A program made the position numbers and the translations under genes. The notes below the pieces were generated by a model. The model was not told the origin of the DNA. It saw only the letters and a list, made by a program, of their open reading frames with translations, and ran no database searches. From the NCBI GenBank assembly GCA_019694155.1, contig JAIBCN010000082.1, positions 1 to 39,861 on the forward strand: a DNA stretch of 39,861 bases, given 5' to 3'. The DNA comes from Vicinamibacteria bacterium. Its GTDB lineage: Bacteria > Acidobacteriota > Vicinamibacteria > Fen-336 > JAGNNV01. Shown one piece after another: positions 15,690 to 23,670 of this stretch. Numbering within the stretch: position 1 is the stretch's first letter; every line of letters starts with the position of its first letter.

Positions 15690-17198
15690 GTGATGCGCAG
15701 GGCGAATCCACCTCTCGCCATCATCGACATCGGGAGCAACTCGGCCCGCATCGTGGTGTACAACCGGGAAGCCGGCGGCCACCTTCGCATCGTGGCGAGC
15801 GCGCGTTCGTCGCTTCGGCTCGTGGAAGGCGTGGTCGAGGACCACGCGATCGGGGAGGCGGCGATGAGCAGGGCCCGCGAGGCGCTCCGCGACTTTCGCG
15901 CCATCGCCCTCGGCGCGGGGGCTCGAGCGATCCGGGTCTACGCCACCGCCGCCGTGCGCGAGGCGAGCGACGTGGCTCGTTTCTCCCAGCTCGTATCGCA
16001 GACGATGAAAGCGCCCCTGCAGGTTCTCGACGGGGAAGCCGAGGCCCTTTACGGATTCCACGGCGCGCTTCGCGGCCTGCAGGCCCGGTCCGGCCTCCTC
16101 TTCGACCTGGGTGGGGGATCCCTTCAACTCACCCAGTTCCGGGACCGGAAGCGGCTGCGCTCATGGAGCGTGCCCCTCGGCGCCCTGCGCCTGTCGAGGC
16201 GGTACCTCGAGCACGACCCACCCACCGACAAGCAGGTCCGGAGTCTTCGGGCCCACATCGACGGATTCCTGGAAGAACTCCCGCTCCGGCGCCTGCCGCC
16301 GGGCTCGAGGCTCGTGGGCACGGGAGGCACCGTCCGCAACCTCGCGAAGATCGAACGCTTCCGCCTCAAGACGCCGGGCTCGCGGCTGCACGGGCACGAG
16401 CTCTCACGCGAGGCCGTCGACGAGATCGAGGCCGACCTTCGCGCCCTGCCGCGCCGGAAGCGAACCGACGTACTCGGCCTGTCCAAGGACCGCTCGGATT
16501 CGATCGTGGCGGGCGCCGTGGTCATCGGGAGGCTCCTCGACTATGTCGACGCCGACGACATTCTGGTCTCGGGACAGGGGCTTCGGGAAGGCCTCGCCTA
16601 CGCGGCGCTCGGGGAGATGGACGCGGATCCGGAGAGCGTGCGCGCCACGTCCATCGAGGCTCTGCTCGCCCGGTTCCGCGGCGTGGACGCCGCGCACGGC
16701 GCGCGCCGCGCCCGCCTTGCGAACGAGCTTTTCGCGCGCCTGGTGAGGGGGGAGGGAGAACGCGGACGCCTCTTCGGCCGCGCCCTCGACTACGCGGCGC
16801 GGGTTCTCGACATCGGCCGGGCGGTGGATTTCTTCGACCGTCATGAGCACGCCGCCCGGATCGTGCTCGCCTCCGAACTCGACGGCTTCTCCCAGACCGA
16901 GGTGGCCCGTATCGCGGCGGTGCTGCACGCCGCGGACGAGGAGGGCATCGATCTCGACGAGTACTCGCCTCTCGTGGGCGACGCCGATCGCGCGGTCGTG
17001 GAACGTGCGGCGGTCCTCCTCCTCCTCGCCGACGATCTCCTCGAGCGAGCGCCGCGCGGGACCATGCCTCGGCTCCGCGTCACCGTGCGCGGGGACCGCG
17101 TCATCGTGCACCCCACCAGGGTGACCGCCTGGCGCCCCCGGGGGCTTGGCGAACGCTTCCTGCGGACGTTCCGAAAGGAACTCCTCGTCGAGGTGTGA
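15690..17198 (+). CDS. Ppx/GppA family phosphatase
   Basis: The family hydrolyses polyphosphate or pppGpp. The product (502 residues from GTG 15690, 501 from ATG 15693) has the ASKHA phosphate loop IIDIGSNSARIVVY (about 11-24), a second GLLFDLGGGSLQLT motif and a GTGGTVRNLAKIER motif, followed by an HD-like helical C-terminal half. The length matches exopolyphosphatases with the C-terminal domain. The polyphosphatase and pppGpp-hydrolase activities cannot be told apart by sequence. It is divergent from the Trm112-like gene, 57 bp apart. Confidence 0.9.
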   Translation: MMRRANPPLAIIDIGSNSARIVVYNREAGGHLRIVASARSSLRLVEGVVEDHAIGEAAMSRAREALRDFRAIALGAGARAIRVYATAAVREASDVARFSQLVSQTMKAPLQVLDGEAEALYGFHGALRGLQARSGLLFDLGGGSLQLTQFRDRKRLRSWSVPLGALRLSRRYLEHDPPTDKQVRSLRAHIDGFLEELPLRRLPPGSRLVGTGGTVRNLAKIERFRLKTPGSRLHGHELSREAVDEIEADLRALPRRKRTDVLGLSKDRSDSIVAGAVVIGRLLDYVDADDILVSGQGLREGLAYAALGEMDADPESVRATSIEALLARFRGVDAAHGARRARLANELFARLVRGEGERGRLFGRALDYAARVLDIGRAVDFFDRHEHAARIVLASELDGFSQTEVARIAAVLHAADEEGIDLDEYSPLVGDADRAVVERAAVLLLLADDLLERAPRGTMPRLRVTVRGDRVIVHPTRVTAWRPRGLGERFLRTFRKELLVEV

Positions 17199-17235
17199 CG
17201 GGCACGGACAGTCCGTTGCGGGTCTAGCATTCCCC

Positions 17236-19107
17236 ATGCACGTCTTCCTGACCCGACTGGTCCTCGGCGCGGGCCTTCTCGCAGTCTCGTCCTCCTCTCT
17301 CACCGCCCAGGAAGCACCGTCGCCAGGCCTGGTGCGCGCGAGGTACACCAAGCACGAGTTCAGGATCAGGATGCGCGACGGGGTTTCGCTCTTCACCGCC
17401 GTGTACACCCCCAAGGACACGTCGCGCAGCTATCCCATCATGATGGAGCGCACGCCCTACAGCGTCGCGCCGTATGGCATCGACAACTATCCCGCGAGCC
17501 TCGGGCCGTCGCCCTCGTTTCTGGAGGAGGGCTTCATCTTCGTGTACCAGGATGTGCGCGGCCGGTACATGTCGGAGGGCGCCTTCATCGAGGAGACGCC
17601 GCACAAGCCGGAGAAGCGCACGCCCCGGGACGTGGACGAGAGCTCGGACGCGTACGACACCATCGAGTGGCTGCTGAAGAACGTCAGGGGCAACACCGGC
17701 AAAGTCGGCCTCTGGGGAATCTCCTATCCGGGTTTCTACGCCGCGGCCGCCCTGCCCGGAGCGCACCCCGCGATCAAAGCCGTATCGCCCCAGGCCCCGG
17801 TCACCGACGTCTTCCGCGGAGACGACGCCTTCCACAACGGAGCTTTCATGCTGGCCGCGAACTATGGCTTCTACGTGAACTTCGTCGAGCAGAAGACTCC
17901 CGCGCGTCCGGCCGGGGGGGCCGACTTCGACTACGGGACGCCTGACGGGTACGAGTACTACCTGAAGCTTGGGACACTGCAGCGGGCGCTCGACACCGTG
18001 ACCGGGAAGTCGTACTTCCGCGCCTATCTCGACCACACGACCTACGACGAGTTCTGGCGCTCGCGGGACATCTCCGCGCACATGAAGAACATCACCCCCG
18101 CGGTTCTCGTCACCGGCGGACTCTTCGACGCCGAGGATCTGCAGGGCCCTCAGCGTCTCTTCCGCGCCCTTGCGAAGGACTCCCCGCAGACGCCGAGCAC
18201 TCTGGTGCTCGGCCCCTGGCGGCACGGGGGATGGGCTCGGGGCGACGGCGCCGGCCTCGGCAACCTCGACTTCGGCCAGAAGACGAGCGAGTTCTACCGC
18301 GAGGAGATCGAGTTTCCCTTCTTCATGAGGCACCTCAAGGGAGTGGAAGCCGCGATACCCCGGGCCTGGGTCTTCGAGACGGGCCGCAACGAATGGCACA
18401 AGCACGACGCGTGGCCGCCCGCGGAGGCGAGGGGGGTGAGTTACTACCTTGGCCCGCGGGGTTCTCTCCTTTCAAACCCCCCGCCGGTTCAGGACGGAGG
18501 CGACGAGTACACAGCGGACCCCGCGAAGCCCGTGCCCTATCTCTCCTACGTCAACATGGGGATGCGGGGCGACTACATGACCGAGGACCAGCGTTTCGCG
18601 GCCGCACGGCCGGACGTGCTCGTCTACGAGACCGCGCCGCTCGAGTTCGACGTCCGGACCCTCGGACCGGTGAAGGTGAAGCTCAACGTATCGTCAACCG
18701 GGACCGACGCCGACTTCGTGGTGAAACTCATCGATGTCTATCCGGGCGATGCGCCCGACCTGCGCCCGCAGCCCTCGCCGCGGCCCCCGAACGCGGTGCG
18801 CATGGGCGGCTATCAGCAGCTTGTCCGGGGAGAGCCTTTTCGGGCCAAGTTCCGGCGGTCCCTCGAGAAGCCCGAGCCGCTCATTCCCGGCAAGGTGGAG
18901 ACCATCGAGTTCGAGATGCCCGACATCGCCCACACCTTCCGCCCTGGCCACAAGATCATGGTTCAGGTTCAGAGCTCCTGGTTCCCGCTCGTCGACCGCA
19001 ATCCGCAGAAGTTCATGGACATCAGCAAGGCGGTGGACGCGGACTTCGTGAAGGCCGCGCACCGGGTGCACCGGGGGTCGTCCGTGACCCTGAGCGTCGT
19101 GCCCTGA
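17236..19107 (+). CDS. Secreted CocE/NonD family hydrolase
   Basis: The 623-residue product has a signal peptide ending near SLTAQEA (about residue 25). A CocE-type alpha/beta hydrolase domain follows, with nucleophile Ser163 in GLWGISYPGFY, a downstream Asp in TGGLFDAEDLQGP and His in LGPWRHGGWARG. The X-Pro dipeptidyl-peptidase C-terminal beta domain begins near residue 440 (PLEFDVRTLGPVKVKLN). Relatives are esterases, glutaryl-7-ACA acylases or peptidases; the substrate is not predictable. The frame opens further upstream inside ppx/gppA, but the ATG at 17236 is the only one giving a signal peptide. It ends three bases before the convergent binding-protein gene. Confidence 0.9.
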   Translation: MHVFLTRLVLGAGLLAVSSSSLTAQEAPSPGLVRARYTKHEFRIRMRDGVSLFTAVYTPKDTSRSYPIMMERTPYSVAPYGIDNYPASLGPSPSFLEEGFIFVYQDVRGRYMSEGAFIEETPHKPEKRTPRDVDESSDAYDTIEWLLKNVRGNTGKVGLWGISYPGFYAAAALPGAHPAIKAVSPQAPVTDVFRGDDAFHNGAFMLAANYGFYVNFVEQKTPARPAGGADFDYGTPDGYEYYLKLGTLQRALDTVTGKSYFRAYLDHTTYDEFWRSRDISAHMKNITPAVLVTGGLFDAEDLQGPQRLFRALAKDSPQTPSTLVLGPWRHGGWARGDGAGLGNLDFGQKTSEFYREEIEFPFFMRHLKGVEAAIPRAWVFETGRNEWHKHDAWPPAEARGVSYYLGPRGSLLSNPPPVQDGGDEYTADPAKPVPYLSYVNMGMRGDYMTEDQRFAAARPDVLVYETAPLEFDVRTLGPVKVKLNVSSTGTDADFVVKLIDVYPGDAPDLRPQPSPRPPNAVRMGGYQQLVRGEPFRAKFRRSLEKPEPLIPGKVETIEFEMPDIAHTFRPGHKIMVQVQSSWFPLVDRNPQKFMDISKAVDADFVKAAHRVHRGSSVTLSVVP

Positions 19108-19110
19108 GCG

Positions 19111-19941
19111 CTACTTCTCCGAGGCGGCACCGCCCTGGCCGTACTTAGCCAGGATCTTCTCCAGTTCCCCGGAGGCGCGCAGGCCGGAGATGTAGGCGTC
19201 GAGGGCCGCTTTGAGGTCGCTGCCCTTGCGCACCATGACCCCCTGATCCGACCGGTGGACCCGGACCCCCACCTTGAGATCGGCGAACTGAGCGCTCACC
19301 GGTTCGCCCACCGCGGCGCGGGAGTCCATGAGGGCGTAGTCGGCCTGGGCCTCGACCACCGCGGTGTAGCTCTCCATGTTGTACCCGGTGAGACGGATCT
19401 CCGGGTTGAGGTTCAGAGTGGAGAGGAACTCGTAGTGGCTCGATCCCTTCATGACGGCGACCCGTTTGCCTTTCAGATCAGAGAGAGTGGCGAGCTTGCT
19501 GTCCGGGCGGACCGCCGCCACCGCCCACTGGCTGAAGTAGGGAACTGAGAAATCCGCGGCCTCCTGCCGCTTCGGGGTGATGGTCAGCCGGCTCGCCACC
19601 AGATCGCCCTGGCCCGCGAGAAGCGCGGGGAGCAGTTCCCCGTAACCGCCCGTCTGGGGACGCATCTCGAGTTTGACCCCGAGCGATTGGGCGAAGCCCT
19701 TCACGAGGTCGATATCGACGCCGTGGAAGGCCTCGGGATCCCGCATGTCGGCGAGCTTGAGGCCGGCCGTGCGCATGGCCTCGACGTCCACGGCGACGAA
19801 GGGATCCTCGACGGCGGGGAAGGTAAGCATCACGAGCTTCCCCCTTGTCTTCACGTCAGCAAGGTCGCCGGCGGTCCCGAGGGCCGCCGGGATCAGGAGC
19901 AGGATGGAAAGTGAAAGGGTCCGGAAACGAACACACATCAT
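19111..19941 (-). CDS. Family-3 extracellular solute-binding protein (orphan)
   Basis: The 276-residue product has a signal peptide (MMCVRFRTLSLSILLLIPAA) and the SBP_bac_3 fold. It shows GVDIDLVKGFAQSLGVKLEM, the ligand-loop GDLVASRLTITPKR, FSVPYFSQWAVA, and a central LKGKRVAVMKGSS. Such proteins bind amino acids or small organic acids in the periplasm. No permease or ATPase gene is adjacent, so it either serves a distant ABC transporter or has another role. A GGAGG lies seven bases before ATG 19941, which fixes the start. It is divergent from the pyrimidine genes with 140 bp between starts. Confidence 0.87.
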   Translation of the reverse strand: MMCVRFRTLSLSILLLIPAALGTAGDLADVKTRGKLVMLTFPAVEDPFVAVDVEAMRTAGLKLADMRDPEAFHGVDIDLVKGFAQSLGVKLEMRPQTGGYGELLPALLAGQGDLVASRLTITPKRQEAADFSVPYFSQWAVAAVRPDSKLATLSDLKGKRVAVMKGSSHYEFLSTLNLNPEIRLTGYNMESYTAVVEAQADYALMDSRAAVGEPVSAQFADLKVGVRVHRSDQGVMVRKGSDLKAALDAYISGLRASGELEKILAKYGQGGAASEK

Positions 19942-19948
19942 GGCGCTG

Positions 19949-19953
19949 CCTCC
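19949..19953 (-). promoter_or_regulatory. Ribosome binding site of the solute-binding protein
   Basis: GGAGG on the minus strand, seven bases before the start codon at 19941, selects that ATG over the longer open frame. Confidence 0.75.
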
Positions 19954-20036
19954 AGAACCGCGCCCTGAAGCGTCGCGGTCCGACCGGCAGCGTAGCACAA
20001 CGAAAACAGTCTGGATCCGCCGTACCTTCCGCAACG

Positions 20037-20045
20037 TGGCATACT
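20037..20045 (+). promoter_or_regulatory. Candidate extended -10 promoter of the pyrimidine genes
   Basis: TGG-CATACT resembles an extended -10 box (TGn plus a 4/6 hexamer match) 36 bases before the beta-ureidopropionase ATG. No clear -35 box is present. The divergent 140-bp gap must also carry the promoter for the solute-binding gene; I see no strong operator-like palindrome in it. Confidence 0.3.
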
Positions 20046-20081
20046 TCGGCCGCACCTCGTCACCATCGAAGGAGATCGCCC

Positions 20082-20951
20082 ATGCCGCGCATCGTTCGTT
20101 GTGGACTCATCCAGGCGAAGAACGTCCTGGGGCCGGAAGCAGGGTTGGCCAGGGTCAAGAAGGCCATGATCGACAAACACGTGAAGCTGATCGCGGAGGC
20201 GGCCAAGAAGGGGGCGAAGATCCTTTGCCTGCAGGAGATCTTCTACGGCCCGTACTTCTGCGCGGAGCAGGAGACGAAGTGGTATCACTTCACCGAGAGC
20301 GTGCCCGACGGCCCCACGGTGAAGCTGATGCAGAAGCTCGCGAAGAAGCACAAGATGGTGCTGATCATCCCCATCTACGAGGTCGAGCAGGCGGGGATCT
20401 ACTACAACACCGCGGCGGTGATCGACGCGGACGGGAAGTTCCTCGGCAAGTACCGCAAGAACCACATCCCGCACACGAAGCCCGGGTTCTGGGAGAAGTT
20501 CTATTTCAAGCCCGGGAACCTCGGTTACCCCGTGTTCGAGACGGCCTACGCGAAGGTCGGCGTTTACATCTGCTACGACCGCCACTTCCCGGAAGGCGCC
20601 CGGGCGCTCGGGCTCAACGGGGCGGAGATCGTGTTCAACCCCTCGGCCACGGTGGCCGGCCTTTCCGAGTACCTGTGGAAGCTCGAGCAGCCCGCACACG
20701 CGGTGGCGAACGGGTACTTCGTCGCCGCCATCAACCGGGTGGGGCACGAGGCTCCGTGGGACATCGGGGAGTTCTACGGCCAGAGCTACTTCTGCGACCC
20801 TCGCGGCCAGATCGTGGCCGAAGCTCCGCGCGACAAGGACGCGGTGGTGGTGGCCGACCTCAATCTCGACATGATCGACCAGGTGCGCTCGACCTGGCAG
20901 TTCTTCCGTGATCGCCGTCCCGAAACGTATGGTGCTCTGACCGCGCTCTAA
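20082..20951 (+). CDS. pydC: Beta-ureidopropionase / N-carbamoyl amino-acid amidohydrolase (nitrilase superfamily)
   Basis: This cytoplasmic carbon-nitrogen hydrolase should cleave N-carbamoyl-beta-alanine to beta-alanine, CO2 and ammonia, the third step of reductive pyrimidine degradation. The 289-residue product has the Glu-Lys-Cys triad at Glu52 (LQEIFYGP), Lys126 (YRKNHIPH) and Cys164 (VYICYDRHFPE). The EIFYGPYFC and HFPEGAR stretches are typical of the N-carbamoylase/beta-ureidopropionase branch. AAGGAGA lies seven bases before the ATG. It is the first of three same-strand genes (with preA 15 bp and hydA downstream), and that context supports the ureidopropionase assignment. Confidence 0.88.
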   Translation: MPRIVRCGLIQAKNVLGPEAGLARVKKAMIDKHVKLIAEAAKKGAKILCLQEIFYGPYFCAEQETKWYHFTESVPDGPTVKLMQKLAKKHKMVLIIPIYEVEQAGIYYNTAAVIDADGKFLGKYRKNHIPHTKPGFWEKFYFKPGNLGYPVFETAYAKVGVYICYDRHFPEGARALGLNGAEIVFNPSATVAGLSEYLWKLEQPAHAVANGYFVAAINRVGHEAPWDIGEFYGQSYFCDPRGQIVAEAPRDKDAVVVADLNLDMIDQVRSTWQFFRDRRPETYGALTAL

Positions 20952-20966
20952 CCACGGAGGCCTCCC

Positions 20967-22106
20967 ATGGCTGCAGACCTGTCCGTCACCTTCACCGGAC
21001 TGAAGTTCGAGAACCCGTTCCTCCTCTCCTCGGCGCCGCCCACGGAATCCGAGAGCAACATCATGCGAGCCTTCGACGCGGGATGGGGCGGGGTGGTGGT
21101 GAAGACCATCGGCATGCACCCGGTGGTGAACGTGGCCGGCCCGAAGACGAAGTTCACGCGCTCGAACCCCGCCACGGGCACGCTCTCCATGAACAAGGGC
21201 CGCGACGGCGCCCTCGTCTCGTCTTGGAACTGGGAGCTCATCTCCGACAAGCCCCTCGAGTGGTGGATCCCGCGCCTCGAGAGGATCAAGAAGGCGCATC
21301 CCACGAAGATGCTGATCGCCTCCATCATGGCCGGGTCGGGAAGCGACAAGGAGCTCGACCACTGGCGCGACCTCACGAAGGCCTGTCAGGACGCGGGGGC
21401 GGACGGCATCGAGATGAACCTCTCGTGTCCGCACATGGACCGCGCGGACATGGGTTCGAACATCGGCAAGGACCAGGCGCTTTGTTCCTTCGTCACCCAG
21501 GTGGTGAAGGAGGTGGCGAAGGTGCCGGTATGGGCCAAGCTGACCCCGGCCTCGGCGGACATGACCGTGGAAGCGGGCGCCGTTTTCCGCGGGGGGGCCG
21601 ATGCCGTAGTCTCGTCGAACACCTTCCCCTCGCTCCCCATCATCGACTCGGAATCGCTCGAGTTCGAGATGAACGTGGACGGCCTGGTGTCGAGCGGGGG
21701 CCTTGGCGGACCGGCCATCCTGCCCATGTCCCTCGCCAACATGGCGAAGATGACGAAGGCGTATCCCGACAAGGCGTTCTCCGGCATCGGCGGAATCTCC
21801 GACTTCCGCCAGGCCGCGAGCTATTTCCTGCTCGGCTGCGGCACCGTCCAGGTATGCACGGCGGCCATGCTCGACAAGGCCATCGGCCCGAATGTCATCC
21901 GCAATCTGAAGGAAGGTCTCGCCGAATTCATCGAACGGAACGCGGACAAGGGCTGGAAGTGCGTCGAGGATTTCCGCGGGATCCGCCGCGACCGCGTGGT
22001 CGCCCATTCGAAGATCCGCCGCCCCGACGACTCCGATTACGCGGGCGGCTACGAAGCCGAGGGCTACTCCGAAACCGATACTCCAACCCAAGTACATCCG
22101 CGCTAA
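20967..22106 (+). CDS. preA: Dihydropyrimidine dehydrogenase catalytic subunit PreA, lacking the ferredoxin part
   Basis: PreA-type proteins reduce uracil or thymine to the dihydropyrimidine with FMN. The 379-residue product shows the dihydroorotate-dehydrogenase-like barrel: NPFLLSSAPPTES near the N-terminus, GVVVKTIG, IEMNLSCPHMD with the catalytic Cys154, VPVWAKLTP, and FMN phosphate-binding FSGIGGI and YFLLGCGTVQV. E. coli PreA and mammalian DPYD continue into a C-terminal domain with two 4Fe-4S motifs (CxxCxxC). Here the chain ends after about 20 polar residues and has none. No preT gene for the NAD(P)H-oxidising partner is in the window. The Shine-Dalgarno GGAGG lies in the perfect palindrome GGAGGCCTCC. 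Confidence 0.9.
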   Translation: MAADLSVTFTGLKFENPFLLSSAPPTESESNIMRAFDAGWGGVVVKTIGMHPVVNVAGPKTKFTRSNPATGTLSMNKGRDGALVSSWNWELISDKPLEWWIPRLERIKKAHPTKMLIASIMAGSGSDKELDHWRDLTKACQDAGADGIEMNLSCPHMDRADMGSNIGKDQALCSFVTQVVKEVAKVPVWAKLTPASADMTVEAGAVFRGGADAVVSSNTFPSLPIIDSESLEFEMNVDGLVSSGGLGGPAILPMSLANMAKMTKAYPDKAFSGIGGISDFRQAASYFLLGCGTVQVCTAAMLDKAIGPNVIRNLKEGLAEFIERNADKGWKCVEDFRGIRRDRVVAHSKIRRPDDSDYAGGYEAEGYSETDTPTQVHPR

Positions 22107-22113
22107 CCGCCCG

Positions 22114-22210
22114 GGTCGCGCGGCGAAAGCCGCGAAGCCGTCGTTGCGAAGCCGATGAGATACCCATCGCGACGAAGCAACCTCGATCCAGAGACCCGGT
22201 CGCGCGGCGA
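22114..22210 (+). repeat. 13-bp direct repeats bracketing palindromic copy D
   Basis: GGTCGCGCGGCGA occurs at 22114-22126 and again at 22198-22210, 84 bp apart, on either side of repeat copy D in the preA-hydA gap. The flanking bases also agree (CCGGGT versus CCCGGT). They could be a target duplication, or part of a longer compound repeat unit. Confidence 0.7.
22139..22185 (+). repeat. Dispersed palindromic repeat, copy D
   Basis: The ends CGTCGTTGCGAAG and CGACGAAGCAACCTCG match the other three copies with one or two substitutions (CGTCATTGCGAG in the others). It is in the 130-bp gap between preA and hydA, so it is probably transcribed in the same mRNA and could form a hairpin between the two genes. 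Confidence 0.7.
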
Positions 22211-22236
22211 CAAAGGGAAACCCGAAGGACAACACC

Positions 22237-23631
22237 ATGAGCACCACACTCATCAAGAACGGCACCATCGTCACCGCGTCGGACCGCTATGACGGCGACA
22301 TCTACATCGACAAGGGCGTCATCACCATGATCGGGAAGGGGATGAACATCCCCGCCGAAACGGTGATCGACGCCTCCGGCAAGCTGGTCATGCCTGGTGG
22401 CATCGACGTCCACACCCACCTCGACATGCCTTTCGGCGGCACGACGTCGGCCGACGACTTCGAGTCGGGCACCATCGCGGCCGCGCACGGCGGGACGACC
22501 ACCCTGATCGACTTCGCGATCCAGAATTTCGGGGAAGGCCTCTACCCGGCCTACGACGGCTGGATGAAGCGCGCCGAGGGCAAGGCCACTATCGACTACG
22601 CGTTCCACATGATCGTCCGGGAGCTGTCCGACCAGGCCGCGCACGACATGGACAGGCTGACCCGCAACGAGGGGGTCACGTCCTTCAAGCTCTTCATGGC
22701 GTATCCGGGAGTGTTTCAGGTGGACGATGCCACCATCTTCAAAGCGCTTCTGAAGACGCGCGAGAACGGCGGCATGGTGTGCATGCACGCGGAGAACGGC
22801 GGCGTCATCGACACCCTGGTGAAAGAGGCGCTGATGAAGGGACAGACCGCGCCCAAGTACCACGCGCTGACGCGACCGACCCGCGCGGAAGGCGAGGCCA
22901 CGGGCCGCGCCATCGCTCTCGCGGAGATGGCGGGCGTGCCCGTCTACATCGTGCACCTGTCGTGCTCCGACGCGCTCGAGAAAGTGAAGCAGGCGCGCGA
23001 CATGGGTCTGCCGGCATACGCCGAGACCTGTCCTCAGTACCTCTTTCTTTCCTACGACGACTACGAACGGGAGGGCTTCGAGGGCGCCAAGTATGTGATG
23101 TCGCCTCCCCTTCGCGAAAAATGGAACCAGGCAGTCTTGTGGAAGGGTCTGGCCCAGAACGATCTGCAGGTGGTCTCGACCGACCACTGTCCGTTCTGCA
23201 TGAACGAAGCGAGCCAGAAGCTCCTCGGGAAGGACGACTTCTCCAAGATCCCGAACGGCGCGCCCGGCATCGAGACGCGCCTCTACATGCTCTGGGAAGG
23301 CGTGCGGAAGGGCTACATCGACCAGCACCGATTCGTGCAGCTCATGTCGACTTCACCCGCGAAGATGTTCGGCCTCTTCCCGAAGAAGGGGACCATCGCG
23401 GTGGGCTCGGACGGCGACGTGATCCTCTGGGATCCCGAGAAGGAGCACACGTTGTCGGTCAAGACCCATCACATGCGGGTCGACTACAACCCGTACGAGG
23501 GCCGCGTGGTCACGGGAGCGCCGGCCGTGGTTCTGTCGCGGGGCGAGGTCATCGTCGACCACGGTGTGTTCCGGGGGGCCAAGGGCCGGGGCCAGTACGT
23601 GAAGCGGATAGCGGGTCATCCGCGCTTGTAG
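22237..23631 (+). CDS. hydA: Dihydropyrimidinase / D-hydantoinase
   Basis: This dinuclear-zinc amidohydrolase opens the dihydropyrimidine (or 5-substituted hydantoin) ring to the N-carbamoyl-beta-amino acid. The 464-residue product has all metal ligands: His59 and His61 (DVHTHLDM), the carboxylated Lys151 (SFKLFMAY), His184 (MHAENG), His240 (IVHLSCS) and Asp316 (STDHCPF). Length is typical. AAGGA precedes the ATG. It acts between PreA and beta-ureidopropionase, and all three genes lie together on this strand. Confidence 0.94.
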   Translation: MSTTLIKNGTIVTASDRYDGDIYIDKGVITMIGKGMNIPAETVIDASGKLVMPGGIDVHTHLDMPFGGTTSADDFESGTIAAAHGGTTTLIDFAIQNFGEGLYPAYDGWMKRAEGKATIDYAFHMIVRELSDQAAHDMDRLTRNEGVTSFKLFMAYPGVFQVDDATIFKALLKTRENGGMVCMHAENGGVIDTLVKEALMKGQTAPKYHALTRPTRAEGEATGRAIALAEMAGVPVYIVHLSCSDALEKVKQARDMGLPAYAETCPQYLFLSYDDYEREGFEGAKYVMSPPLREKWNQAVLWKGLAQNDLQVVSTDHCPFCMNEASQKLLGKDDFSKIPNGAPGIETRLYMLWEGVRKGYIDQHRFVQLMSTSPAKMFGLFPKKGTIAVGSDGDVILWDPEKEHTLSVKTHHMRVDYNPYEGRVVTGAPAVVLSRGEVIVDHGVFRGAKGRGQYVKRIAGHPRL

Positions 23632-23670
23632 ATTCCCGAAGAGCCTCGAAAACGCCGGCCTGCCGCCACC

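Noticed and set aside
20957..20966. Riboswitch or attenuator at the preA start (GGAGGCCTCC palindrome)
   Set aside because: Only a 10-bp palindrome over the Shine-Dalgarno; too short to support more than a note.
19938..22274. 778-codon minus-strand open frame across pydC and preA
   Set aside because: Antisense to two clearly conserved genes, with His/Arg/Val-rich shadow composition.
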